Assembly (NCBI GenBank): GCA_037833965.1
Contig: AP031357.1
Coordinates: 20,001-84,000, forward strand
Source of the DNA: Marchantia polymorpha subsp. ruderalis
Lineage: Eukaryota > Streptophyta > Marchantiopsida > Marchantiales > Marchantiaceae
DNA: 64,000 bases
Direction: 5' to 3'
Position numbers and translations under genes: made by a program. Under the pieces are notes generated by a model. That model made no database searches. It was not told the origin of the DNA and saw only the letters and a program-made list of their open reading frames with translations. This document shows positions 22,119 to 34,500 of this stretch, one piece after another (within the stretch, counting starts at the first letter, position 1; the number at the start of each line of letters is the position of its first letter).

Positions 22119-24717
22119 CTAGGAAAGAGCCATGTGCCTCTTTATTCGCAATGGCAAATCTGGGATATCAACCGCCTGAGGTGAATTGGCCGCAGGGACT
22201 GTGCCATCCGATGTAATGGTTACAGCATCGTCTGAACTACTCTCTACTCCTAATCTACGCAACACGTTTACAATCTCTACTTCTACATTCTGGCGCGCTT
22301 CATTCAATTCCTCTGAAAATGAATTAATTAACTCTACAATCTGTTTGTGCCCTGCGGATCCGCTGGTCTTCGCGTTCATCAGCCGTCGCTCGAGTATATC
22401 TAGCTTCAACCACTTCACCGAATCCAATCCCCACATCGCGAACCCGTTCAGGCACTTCTCTAACCGCAATCTCAACATGTCGGTTGAATCCTCCCGTAGC
22501 TGACGGTGGGCATCCTCTGCCTTTTCCATTCTCCTTTGCGACTCTTCCGATCTCATCTTCGTCTTCCCTAACTGCTCTCATAACCGTCAACAGTCAGATT
22601 CAACCTTTAATCTACATTCGACCTACCTCCGAAGACTTGGCCGACTCGCAATCTGCCAATTTCTTGGTCCAATCCTTCAATTCTTCTTCATGCTTCTGGT
22701 TTACCGCCGACAGATTTGCTGATAGCTCCTCCGCACGTCGGAATTTCATCTCATACTTCGCTTCAATCTCCGAGATTTTCCTACGAAGATCTTCCTCCGC
22801 CGTCTTCGTATCTGCGAGTTTGCCCCGAAATTCTTCGGCGATACGAACTTCTTCGGCTCTTCGGGCTTCCAACTTAGCAAGTTCCTCGACGTGCATCTTC
22901 TCTCGCTTCTCCGCAGTAATGATTAGCCGCTCCGCTCTTTTGCTTGCCGCCTCGTACGCTTCCTTGAATTTCTCCAGTCTCGCTACCAAATCCACTGTTA
23001 CTTTCTGGACATTCTCATTGGAGATACGAAGTCCTCTACAGGCCTCCTCCAACTCTGCACAGCGCCCGGATTCCTTCTCTAGATTCTGCTGCAGTACTTT
23101 GCACTTAGTTTCCTTCTCCCGAAGCTGGGCTTCTCGCTCTCACACCAATGAAGTTGCGGACTCCCACTCCCTCTTTACTGCAACTGCTCTCTTGAGCTTC
23201 GTCCTATTCCTAATCATAGGTACATAGAATCCTCGCTCCTCCGTTATATCATACTTCACTCTCTTCCTGTCCAAGTACTCCAACAATGAAACTACATTGT
23301 CATGCAAGGATTCAGGAAATGTAATTTCTAATGTCTTCACATCTTCGCCCGAAGTCTTCTCTCCTTCTTCGGGTCTCATCTCTTCCACCGGAGATGTCTG
23401 CAGTGTAATGCCCTCGGCTTCTACCACCGTCCCTCCTACCCTTGCGACAACCTGTTCCAGAATCTCCTCGCTCAAAGTAGACTCCTTCTCCAGGTCCTCG
23501 TTCATCTTCATCTGTGGTGTCCCTTCGCCTTGCGCAGACCGTGTCCGCTCCGAAGATAGAGAAATCGGACTTACCAATTCCGTTCCCTCCTTCAAAGGTT
23601 CTGCCGGTATATCTACCGAAACTTTGCTTGACACCTCCGAAGGTACTCCTATATCCACAGGTCGCATTACCTCGCTAGCTGCGCCACCAATTGTTTACAA
23701 TTGGTGCCACCGTCTTCTCCACACTGCTATCCGACACCTCAACTGTCACCCTCCTCCGTTTCGCCCTCTTCTTTGATCTTGCGCGAGTTTTGTGCTGTCT
23801 GGTTCCACTTACATCCATATCCATACTTCTTACCACGTGGGTCAATTCCTCCTCGTCATCACTCACGACCTTCCTTCTCTTTGCCAATCGTCTCTCTAGC
23901 TGCTCCTGCCTTTGAACCACGTCCACCTGCACTAGTCCTCGAGTGGTTGTGTGTGTTGGAATTGAGAAGGGTCGTTCTTGTCTTCAGTCCCTTCACTGGA
24001 CTCGGCCGTCAGAATTTCCCGCTCTCTCAGAAATCGTTTCTCTTCCTCCCTTGTAAGCGATCCCATCCCTCGATAGAAATTCACCAAAAAGGGAGTGATG
24101 TGATTGCTCAAAGGTCCAATCCACCGGGACACTGCATTCCCCCAGAGAAGATCGTGGAAGATCCTTGTCCAATATATGCGCTGTCCCTTCAAAATGCGTT
24201 CAAAGAATCCTACTTGTCACGCCGTCACATAAGTCGTGCGCGCCGGCCGTAAGATGTGCATGATCGCTAACGCGATCCCCTTTCTCTTCGGATCTTTATA
24301 ATCGACAGTCTTCCATCCATTCGTTTCCTGTCTTCCAGTCTCGAAGAGAGGCCCATAAGAGAATTCCTCGCCGCGCGTAAGTACTACGCTATTCTTCTCA
24401 AATAGCAAATCTCCTTCGCTGCTCGCACAGGGTCCCAGTACCGTCGTCCAATGTTCGATAGTCCACAGCATGGGATTACCACAGAGCTCCTTGCCTTCGA
24501 CCGTGCTCTTGTCCATAACTTCCTTGCAGATACTCGCTGAGACGCAATTCCAATTCCACAAAAGGAATTCAAGCCGCAGTTCCCTCAACTCGTGTATGAA
24601 GGGTCTCAATTCCTTGTAAGGCACCTTCAAGGGAACCAATTTCCTCACCTTCTCACTCTTCTTGGGCGCCATGTCTTCAATTTGAGTTTCGCTAATCGGG
24701 GGTTGGCTCGATTGCAA
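22119..24717 (-). pseudogene. Retroelement extra ORF: plant-transposon domain plus coiled coil
   Basis: The reading starts MQSSQPPISETQIEDMAPKK at 24717. A globular region follows with LRLEFLLWNWNCVSASICKE, HWTTVLGPCASSEGDLLF and KRKGIALAIMHILRPARTTY. After an in-frame TGA (about 24214) it resumes with GFFERILKGQRIYWTRIFHD and FLVNFYRGMGSLTREEEKRF. This resembles the plant mobile or transposon-associated domain proteins abundant in bryophyte genomes. A basic segment and acidic linker lead to a long heptad-rich coiled coil (23139-22612) and a C-terminal helical part (22556-22119). I count TGA stops at about 24214 and 23140 and frameshifts near 23932, 23670 and 22600, so the ORF is dead. Confidence 0.7.
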
Positions 24718-24995
24718 TTCCTCTCTCTCTCGCTCGTTCTTGCTTGATATCGCAATGTCGGCGCGAAGTCTCCTCGTACTGCCTTTACCTTTGAAGCCCT
24801 AACATTGCCTTCTCCCGCGCCTCGTAGAACTCCCAACGCGTGCGAGCATTGTCCGGCCCGTTGCATGATTTGAAATTGATTCCGATGTCTTCGCCGAAGA
24901 CGCAGCTCTTCGTACGTTCTTAAAAGACTGCGTCAAAGACACGAAGATCCGAAGATCTTCGGACGTAGACGAATTCTAACTAATCCTATCATAAC

Positions 24996-27121
24996 TCATA
25001 TAAATCTACTCTTTCCAACTCATATAACTATCTTCTACACAAATATGTTTATGTTTTTGTTAATTTTTAAAGAAAAACAAAAAAGTAGGCCTCACACAAA
25101 TCTATTAGACTTATGTTTACTTCTAGTTTTTGCACATTTGTGATCCAAACAAAATAATGATGTATTCTTGGATGATTATAAAAGAAAAATTTTACATTAT
25201 GTTAGAAATGCAATCCATTTTTTTTTGGGTAATGAGTAATCTTACTTTGTCGCTACCTCATTTGGCATTGGAGTCAAATTTGTTTACTCCAATCTCAAAT
25301 GTCTATCAGGTTTTGTGTTGTAGCATACATTAGCTTCTATCTTGTATAGAAGTCTACCAACATTGAAGTGTAAGCGTTTCCCGCATGTTGTGTAGGAATC
25401 GGAGTACAACATTATACTTCAAATTTGTATTCAAATTTGCACCCATATTGTATCCAAATTAATTCCCATGCTATTCAAATTACATTCATGTATTCAAAAA
25501 TTGTGTAATGTGTATTAACTACCTACATCAAGTCTTGGTTGAATCTGACAAGAAAAGGTCACTATGAATACTCAATGGATGAGGATAGTGTGATAACAAG
25601 ATGGTTGATTTTCATTTTGTCTACCATATAATTGGCATTTGTTATTTATCTCTCCGTTGAGTACCTAATGAGATATTATTGACGTGATATAACAAATTTT
25701 CACTGATTGAACCGTGCAAGTCTCAAGCAATATTGATGTACATCGTGTAACACTAGGATTTAGAGAAACTCACTCGAAGATGAAACATAAACTCTGAAGA
25801 CATTTGGAATGATTATTCTTTTCTTTATATAGATATTTCAAACACATATACAAAGATAAAGTCTTCTTCCCCCATTGAATCCACTCCTATTGAATTGATG
25901 ACATGACAGATATACCCAATGAGCACCCGCATTGTTGACGTGTCTCTTCCAATTAACACACCAACTAGCACATTCAATCCTTACCTAACAAGCACAGATT
26001 GATGACATGTCATTTTTGACTAACACACGGATTGCTGACGTGGCACTATAGCTATTCCACTATTATCTACTCTATTCAATCTCAAGTAACCTCTACTTTG
26101 GTTCCAACCAACTAAAGATTATTATACATGGATCCTGTACCCGTTTGGAAACTACGCTAATGAGAAACAAATGATCACCCATGTACATTCATGAAAAGTA
26201 ATGTCACAAAAAACCCATGAGCATGAATAGGTTTGGGCTTCGAAATTCAATGTTGGGTTCTGATAAAAGTGTTTGTCATAGTTGTTATGTCTTGTGTTTT
26301 CTAAGGAACATGATTGCATAATATCATTTTTCATCTTGATTTGTTTCAAAGTCTAAGATTCGTTCCATATAGAAATTTTTGACGCTAATACTAACAAATA
26401 TATTTTTTCTAAATCTTAATAAATAAATGAAACAGTTTAAATTCAATAATTTAATTTAATAATTCAATATTTAGAGTTAATCACTTTTATGTAGTGTCTT
26501 GTTTCACATGATCATTAGAGCGTTGCTCTATGTGAGTCTTGTGAAAAGATACTCACTTGTTAAGAAGATATTCAGTCTTTGAAAATTGAACCTAACGAGA
26601 CAATAACCTTTGCATTAAAATTTCAACTCACAAGACATATAACTCAATAAAAGGATTGTACATAAAAAATTAATAAATACACCCGGTGCAGTAGGAGTAC
26701 TTAACAAGCATGTTTTTCTTCCGCGTCCAAATAACAGTCTGAAAGAAGTCCAAATGGCAATAAAAACTTTTCATTTACCTCGCTCTTTTGTTGAATACTT
26801 TGTTTGTCAAGTCAAGCTTTGATTGTAGCATCATGTTCACTTCCATTGAGGTTGTTTTGCGCTGAAGCTTTTGTTCATTATACTCTTACTCGATTCCATC
26901 TTTTTTCTTCACAACAAAATATGCCAATACCTTGTTTTAATGTTGAGGTCATACGCCGCACTTTCATGGAAATTTTTTCTTAATACCAACACAATGTTTA
27001 CTTTTATGTTATTCACTCAGATTTCTTTCAATACTCACTCTTTTAGAGATCATATGATCTTGTCTAGTTTGACAAAAAGCACTTCATCTTTATCCACTAC
27101 TCAACGTGACAACAAGCTATA
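24996..27121. other. AT-rich DNA, possible degraded LTR at about 25745-26115
   Basis: The tract is AT-rich and lacks recognisable genes. At about 25745-26115, slightly more complex sequence starting TGTAACACTAGGATTT and repeating the phrase ATTGATGACATG / GATTGCTGACGTGGCA resembles solo-LTR or MITE sequence. No partner LTR, primer site or target duplication could be found, so it is not listed as an element. Confidence 0.4.
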
Positions 27122-27445
27122 TTTCTTCTAGGGCCAGACTAGTGTCACACCCGCCCGCTAATTACCATGCCCATGCCCGCTTTTGCTACTACCCAAGTGC
27201 ACTTCCGCTACAACCCAATCGCACTGCTACTGCCTAAGCCCTAGCAACGCGGGAGACAGCGACGGCCGCAGCGGCCCCGCGCCCCTCGAAGCCTCTCGAC
27301 TACGCTCTCCTCTGCCTCGCGGACGAGATCGGCTTAGCAGCTGGGTTTGACGGGAGGCGTGCTTTGACGCGCAATCAGTTTTTTGTATGTAGCGGGTGTG
27401 GCCGTAGCAAAAACGGGTGTGGCTCTAGTCTGGCCCTTTCTTCTA
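27122..27445. repeat. 9 bp target-site duplication bounding a MITE
   Basis: TTTCTTCTA occurs at 27122-27130 and again at 27437-27445, directly abutting the terminal inverted repeats of the element between them. The duplication is perfect, showing the insertion boundaries and suggesting a fairly recent event. Confidence 0.85.
27131..27436. mobile_element. 306 bp non-autonomous DNA transposon (MITE), Mutator-like by TSD
   Basis: A GC-rich island inside AT-rich DNA. Its ends are inverted repeats: the left starts GGGCCAGACTAGTGTCACAC and the right, read inward, GGGCCAGACTAGAGCCACAC, about 23 bases with two mismatches. Imperfect inner repeats around TTTTGCTAC extend the pairing. It encodes no transposase. 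A 9-base perfect target duplication fits Mutator-like elements (usually 9-11 bp) better than hAT (8 bp). The superfamily call rests on that length only. Confidence 0.85.
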
Positions 27446-30400
27446 CATTTAATGCTTCTTGTCTATCCACATCCTTCATCTTTACGTTGGATATAACCGT
27501 TCTTAAAACTTGTATGAAGACCAAAATAAATGATGTTTTTTTAATATATATGGCTCAAGAGTTTGATACTAAATTTTTTTTGCTATAAAATAGATTTGAA
27601 AACAAAAATATACTTTATGCAATTCATCAGAAAATGCTAATGATGTTGAATGTAAGATAATGCCTATTTTTATCTCATTTGTTATTATAAAAGAATTATC
27701 AAACTATCTTAGTTTCAAATAGTTCAATTGTGATGAAAAATGATATATTTTATGTCGTCAAACGTACATTATCTCAAGTCAAAATTATATATTTGATATG
27801 AAAAATATACTAATGATTTTTGGAATGTTAGATTCAAAAGATCTTGAGTGGAACTCTGAAAAGGGGAAATCTATAATGAAACTAGACAATTTAATTGTGT
27901 TGAAAAATTTCAAACATAACAATCTATACATGTTTGAAAATAATATCATTTCAAAGCAATATTATGTGAAATGGAATCAATTTTACTAAATCTTAAATTG
28001 AAATGATTCATGTATAACATTCCAAGCTAGGTTAGAATTTATTAAAGATTGAGTATGAGTCATACTCTATACTTGAAACATTTTAAACTAGTTATGAAAG
28101 ATTAAACATTATTTGATTGTGTAATAAAATTTTTATTTTCAAAAAATTGTTTATAATTTTTCATCGTTATTTAACATGCATTTTGAGTTGCATATTATGA
28201 TAACTTTAGAGACATGGTAATCAATAATTAATATAATAAAAAACCATACTGGTTTGTAAGATATGTTTAATCAAATTATGACTTTGTTTTACATCACAAA
28301 AAGTTGTAGAAATTAAAATGTAAATGAAATCTAAATATTTATTTATTTATTTGTTATATTAAATTATAATAATGATGATGATACTATTAAATAATGAAAC
28401 AATAGAGCCGGTTTCAATCCAGTTTGATCATTCAAACAAGTAAAATTTAAAAAATTTATCTTTTTTTAAGTCTTCATGATCTACTTTTAAAAAAATAAAA
28501 CGACTCATAAATTTCAATTTAACTGCTCATGAATTTGTTTGCATGATTATTTCAACCTAATCCACTGACATTAGAGTAATAATTGATGGTCAAAAGTTTG
28601 TGTACATTGTAAAACTTCTTGATTATCACTTGTTATTATCATTATTTATATACTGATTCTAAGGTTTGCTATCGGAAATTATCACTAATAAATTTTATAA
28701 AGTCATAGTTTAGACTGAAGATTAGTAGAAGTAGTACTGTGCAATTTGAACCACACATTTTTTCCATAACTTGAACGATTTTATCAATATATGCTCAAGT
28801 ATATCAAAGAGTTTATATTTTTAAGTTTCATAATCAAGTGATTACATGTTAGCAAAGAGAAAAAATATAAATAAGATAAATATTAATATAATAAATCATT
28901 TTAAAGTATAAAAATTCATGTAAATAGTAATTAAATTTTTTTTCATATTTATGTGGCATCCTTGTTTTATTAACATGTTAACAGTAAACTTATCTGCCGA
29001 CATGTTTGTTAGAGAGTAAGATAGTGTTCATCTCAATTGATAAATTTTATTGAACAATAAATTAAACTATCTGAATTATAAATTTGCATCTTATAATTTA
29101 GGATTTTGGATACAGATTTTTATCTCAATACAATTCTTTTGCTACAAAACTATAAGTGAGATGCAGCAGGATAAATGAAAATAATGAATTTTACAGTTAT
29201 TTGACCAAGCATTTTGTTCTATATCTAATAAGATCATATTAAATATAAAATCTTGATGATTTTTCCAATGCAAAATAAATTTCTTGCAGTGAGATGAGTA
29301 TGAGTTCTTCATGCATAACTTTTAGCTTATGAGCACTAAACTTTGAGCCAACAACAAAAATATTTTTTTAAGAAATATATTTTTTGCTAAACTTATATGC
29401 AATTATTGAATGATATCAGTTGAAAATGTCTCAAGAGTACTATAAAAATATTTGAAACACCTTTGCAAAAAAATCTTTATGAACAATTTATTTGGATGCA
29501 AAAGTGAAGATTAAGCAAAATTATTCATGTGCACAAGGTTTCCAAAATTCTTGTAGATTTTACACACACAAAAAATTAAATGTATGTAAAAATATGAAAA
29601 TTTAATATATTATAATAACCACTAATCTGATAAAATTTTGAAGAGTTATTATCTTTCACAAAATGAGACATGTTGGACAAAAGTTTAAATTTTATCATCA
29701 AAATTCAATCAACAATTGAGTACAAACTTAAGCAATATCACTTTCAAATGATACGGGTTTAGGGTTATCATTTTTACTTTTTATTTCAAATATAATTTTT
29801 TCAAAGATGAAGGTCATGTATAGTTGCGTTTTAACTACATGTATTTATAAAGATTCATGAAAATTTTTTCAAACAACCTACTTGGTTAAGATTTTCATAA
29901 AAAAACAAAAATAACCAATCATTGTTTTGCCCAAGCTGATCTAAATTGAAATTTTTTTGGAATGAATTTCATCAAATAAGGGATTGAAACTTTACAATAT
30001 AGCTCAATTTTTATCTTAACAAGAAAAAAATAGAAAGATTTATAAAATGTTTTATTTTTTAATCAAAATAAAAAAATTTGAAATTAAATATTAATGTAAT
30101 TTTATGAAAGACTTGTTATATTTAAGATAATGTGAATTGAACAGAAAAAATCAAACAAAACTGTATGCATGTGTGGATGAAACAAAGAAATGTGTTGAGA
30201 TATATAATGAAAGCTGTTACATATAATAAAAAAAAATAGTGAATTATATAAATCATTATCATAGTTGTGAATGTCAAATTGATTTTCAGTGAAATTTAGC
30301 TCTAATAATTATGGAGTGTTCATAATCAAAATGAAATGATGACATATCTTTTAAGTATTAAATATGTTTTCAAACAATCTCTTCATTCAACATTCAATAG

Positions 30401-31500
30401 AGGGTGTCCAGAATATTATATTTAACTTACAAATGAAACTCACTATTGATCCATCACAAAGGTTTTTACAAACTTGTTTGAGAGTTGTTTTTTTTCTATT
30501 TTAGTTCTATATTTCAAAATTCTTTATGATTATTAACATAATTATTACAAATGTAATATTTTAGTTGTATGTTTGATCCCAAAAAAATTTATAAATTAGA
30601 GTTACAGCGACAACATGTTATTGACACGTAAAATAATTTGACTTTAAGACTTGTCATTAAGTCAAACTTATATTTAATTCAAGCAAGCAAATTTTTAATT
30701 TCTTCAAATTAATCAAATAAAATCATAACATAAAATATTAGTTTTTTTATTTGAAAGGTAATCTTAAGAAAAAAGTGATTCAAAGTTGTATATTTCTATG
30801 AATTAGAAAACTCATACTACAAGATGAAGAACCACTAATAAAAAGTAGTGATAGTAAAACTAATGAGGGCCAAAAATTTTTTAGGATTATGCATGAAGTA
30901 AATTCATAAAAATATGATATTCTTGTGATAGATATTTTAAGCTGATTTCAAGCAATATTACTAAAAGATAGCAAGGACATGCATGGAATTCTCTTTTGCA
31001 AAGATTATTTTTGAAATTTTGCAACGCTGTAATGCTCTCTTGGCTCACGCATAAAAAGTTGGCTTCCAAGGCATTATTTAGTGTTTATTTTTATGAATGC
31101 ACATTTAAGAGTATAATTTATTTACTTATAATTTATTTATGTGTACCTCTATTATCACATCATTTTTTGTATTCACTTTTTCTTTGTGAATGTTTTTTTT
31201 TGTTATATATTTTTCACTAATAAAGAATTTATTTTATGATCAAAATGTATAAGAATGTAATTCCAATTTTTTAAAAGCTCAGCTATGAATGAAAAAATCT
31301 AGTTAATTTTGTTTGAAATGATAGATTATTAGGTGTTATAATACACAATGAAGAACATAATTCTATTATGCAAAAGCTTTAAAATTCATTTAGGTCTTCC
31401 AATAATAACACTAGGGGATGTAAACATGCATTTTTTTATGTGTATTACTTTCCAGTAAGCTATGTAAAAGAAAAGAGTCTAAATAAACCACATGATTATT
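27446..31500. other. AT-rich gene-free DNA
   Basis: Strongly AT-rich sequence with dense stops. The longest frames are about 60-74 codons and low in complexity. No domains, inverted termini or RNA genes were recognised. Confidence 0.6.
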
Positions 31501-34500
31501 CAATTCTAATCATTGTCACGCAAAAACTTGCAAACGTGTCTCTTGACAAAATACTACATATGAGACGAGGATGCGATTTCTAGAATAATGAATCCAGAAT
31601 TCTTCAGTTCACGTTCCGGAACAGTTTTGAGTTGAATGCTCCACTCTAGATCGAGAATGCTGAAATGTTACCCTGTAAATCAATTTTTATTCTGAGTCAA
31701 TGAACGTCTAGGTGGACCTTCGCAGATAAACCAAGCAAGAAATTTTGAGTGCAAGTAGCATTCTGAATAGTAACAAATTTTGAGTTAAGAGTGGGAGTTG
31801 CACTCTTATATGTTCGGATACGATGACATCTGGATGGCTCTTTCCCATTGGCTACTCCATCCGCGTTAATTTAGGCGACAAACACACTTTAATTAAGGTA
31901 ATTTAGGTGCCGTTGTGTACGGTTGCTTAAATTATGGATGTCTACTTATGGGGCATGCGTATACAATGTAAACTTTGTATGTACATGTTTAGAAGTAGAA
32001 GACCTTTCCGTCAATGCAGATTCCGTATAGTATAATAATATGACTTTGTTTGAATGAACGAAGAAACCATTAATTCTAATCCTAAAATAAAAATTAGTTA
32101 AAGTTTATCAAATAAAAATATCTTACTAATTATATTGTTATGGATAGTCAAATTTTATTCAAAGAACAAAATGAAAAGAAATTTGGGAAAAAATACATAA
32201 CCCTACTTAATTTTCAAAAAATAGAAATCTAACTGCATACATTGAAATGATCATTTGAGAAACTCATGAGGTGATTCTTCATTGCTTCAACGTTTACGTA
32301 CCTTAGTTTTAGTGAAGGGATTAGGATTAAGTCATCAACTTACAATTCCTTACAATTTGGTTTATGATCAATTCATATTGAGTATGAAATGCTTACACTC
32401 GTCCAATTATTGAAGTCAACATAATTTTTTAAAATGTGAAGTACTTATAATTATTATTTTTAAAAGATGCAAATATTTTTTCTTTAAATATTATATAAGA
32501 AATGTTGGTATGCATTGTTTTTAGATTAAAAAAATGTGCTAAAAGACTTACTCCACAGTTTTGAGCATGTAGAGAAGTTAAGGTTTCTTATTCTTTGGTA
32601 TTATTTGAATAGTATTTATCAATAAAGTCCTACATTTAGAAACATGAAAAGTGATTTTGCTTGACATTCCAACCATCATGAGATGCACACAAGAGATATT
32701 GGAATAATAGATGAAAAGATAGATGTATTTGATGTGAGAGAAAATCTTTTGCCTAAATTTTGACTTTCATACAGTTGCGGTTGCATACTTAATCTACTCT
32801 TCAAGTACTCATCCGTTTAAATAAGCATCATTTTTCCACAAAAACAGGGATTAATTTTACTTAGTTCAACATTACATGAATTATCATCTGGCACAAGTTT
32901 TGAACAATCTTTCCTAAATCAAACCCTTGGTTAGGGTTGAACAATCAACCCTAAACAAGTTTGGCTTTCAAAGTGACAGCCCGAACCTTAGCATGAAACA
33001 ATTCAAACAATTGTCTATGATCATCAAATTTCATTAGCGCTTCTTTTTGAACTTATGAGGGTTTAGCAGCAAGTCTAAATCCTAAACCTCTATATTAACA
33101 ACTTGCTTATAAAATGACTCAAATCTTTAAAATATAATTATTTTTTAAAAATAAAAATCTGAATCTTAAGAGGTAAGAATGTCATCATGAATTTCATCAT
33201 CCAGATTTTCTTTAGCAATCTTTATAGTCTCCAAAAGTTCTTCAATGTCTTTCAAAAATTGCAACTCCACTGTTTTCATCATCAACATGAATAAAATTTT
33301 CAAGCTCTACTTGCTCAACTAAAAAAAGATCTAAAGCTACAATAGCTTGTGCAACATTGATCACTAAATTTTTCCTCTTGTTTGGTGTTTTTTGATTGGC
33401 TTTAAATGTCATTGTTTTTGCTTTCACAAATGCATTTTTGATAGAGTTTGATGACAAAATTGCCAAACTTTTTTGACATAACTCGTAGCAACAGCACGTA
33501 CATCGTAGTTTGACTGAAATATGGAACAAACCATTGGAAATTCTTAATACAAGCTAGTGTTTTTGATTTTCAATCAATGTGCAAGATATTTGGGAAGTTC
33601 TCGTATTGTTAGCATAGACGAGAAGAAAAAACTGATCCTTGAGTTTTTTCTAACCTCTAGTTGTTGATATGTCTTCATCCAGCATAAGGAGGCTGTATTT
33701 TGATAGTAAGTAAAAAAACAAACCGATCTTGTTTACATTATACACATGAACGTTTGAGTATCATTTGGGGCTATAATCGCGTAGAATTTATCTAAAGCTA
33801 TCAGCAATACAAGATTAAATTTATTGACTTCAGCTCTTTCTTCGTGAAGCAGCAACTTTTGTGACACTTCTAAATCAAATTAACCGTTGCCAAAATGCCT
33901 TACATTCAGAATTGATAAACTTGATATGGTATTTTTTTGTTTTAGTAATGGCAAGAGATGAAAAAATAAGAAGATTGGCACGAGGCATGCTATCAATGCA
34001 TTTGTAAAGCAATTCTTCAAATTTGATAAAACAACCAACAAAGGATCAAAAAATCTTCTACTTAACTTCACACATGAACTTGGATTGTTTTAGAATTTTC
34101 TCTCATTTGTTTCACACCGTTCTAATAGTTCTTTCATTTACATTGTACGCATGCTCTAGAGACCTTTTGCTAGAAGCATCGGTCTTTTTTGACTTCTCAA
34201 TGATATTGCATTGCTGAAACTCATTGAGGCGTTTTTTGGTCAGTTTGTTTGACATTGCATCTTCTATATATTTCTTCAACAATCCAAGTTTCTTGGAGAC
34301 TACAACTTTGACAATTTTTGAGAGTATAATTTTGATAGTTTTTTGGACCGTGCAAATTTCTTGGATAGTGGAGGTTTCTTGAACAATGTAGGTTTAAGGA
34401 TGAAAGACATGCTTTATACATGCTTAAATCCTAAATCCTAGCTTTGATAAATTTCTTCAATAGTGTAGATTTATTGGACAAAGTAGGTTCTACAGTGCAG

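Larger units (their letters stand above)
18215..24995 (-). mobile_element. Ty3/gypsy block: 3' ORF, LTR, primer site, gag, protease
   Basis: A compositionally distinct GC-rich block between AT-rich flanks. In minus-strand order it contains a coiled-coil extra ORF (24717-22119), a G-run polypurine candidate, a putative LTR (about 22113-21564), an Asp-tRNA-type primer site, gag (21278-20017), zinc knuckles (to about 19600) and a retroviral-type protease (to 18365). It stops before reverse transcriptase and integrase. An LTR between a 3'-type ORF and gag means this is not one simple element. It fits two head-to-tail elements sharing an LTR, or a circularly permuted copy, truncated on both sides. 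Stops and frameshifts affect most ORFs. The element cannot move by itself. Confidence 0.8.

Noticed and set aside
22484-23776. Plus-strand open frames of 247 and 159 codons
   Set aside because: They are Ser/Phe-rich shadows of the minus-strand coiled-coil ORF, whose heptads and domain explain the open frame.
25745-26115. Solo LTR
   Set aside because: Suggestive composition and internal phrases only. No second copy, target duplication or primer site could be identified.
34221-34421. Minus-strand frame with repeated LHxPRNLHGP-like peptides
   Set aside because: It comes from degenerate short DNA repeats (GTGCAGGTTTCTT family). There is no sign of selection or domain.
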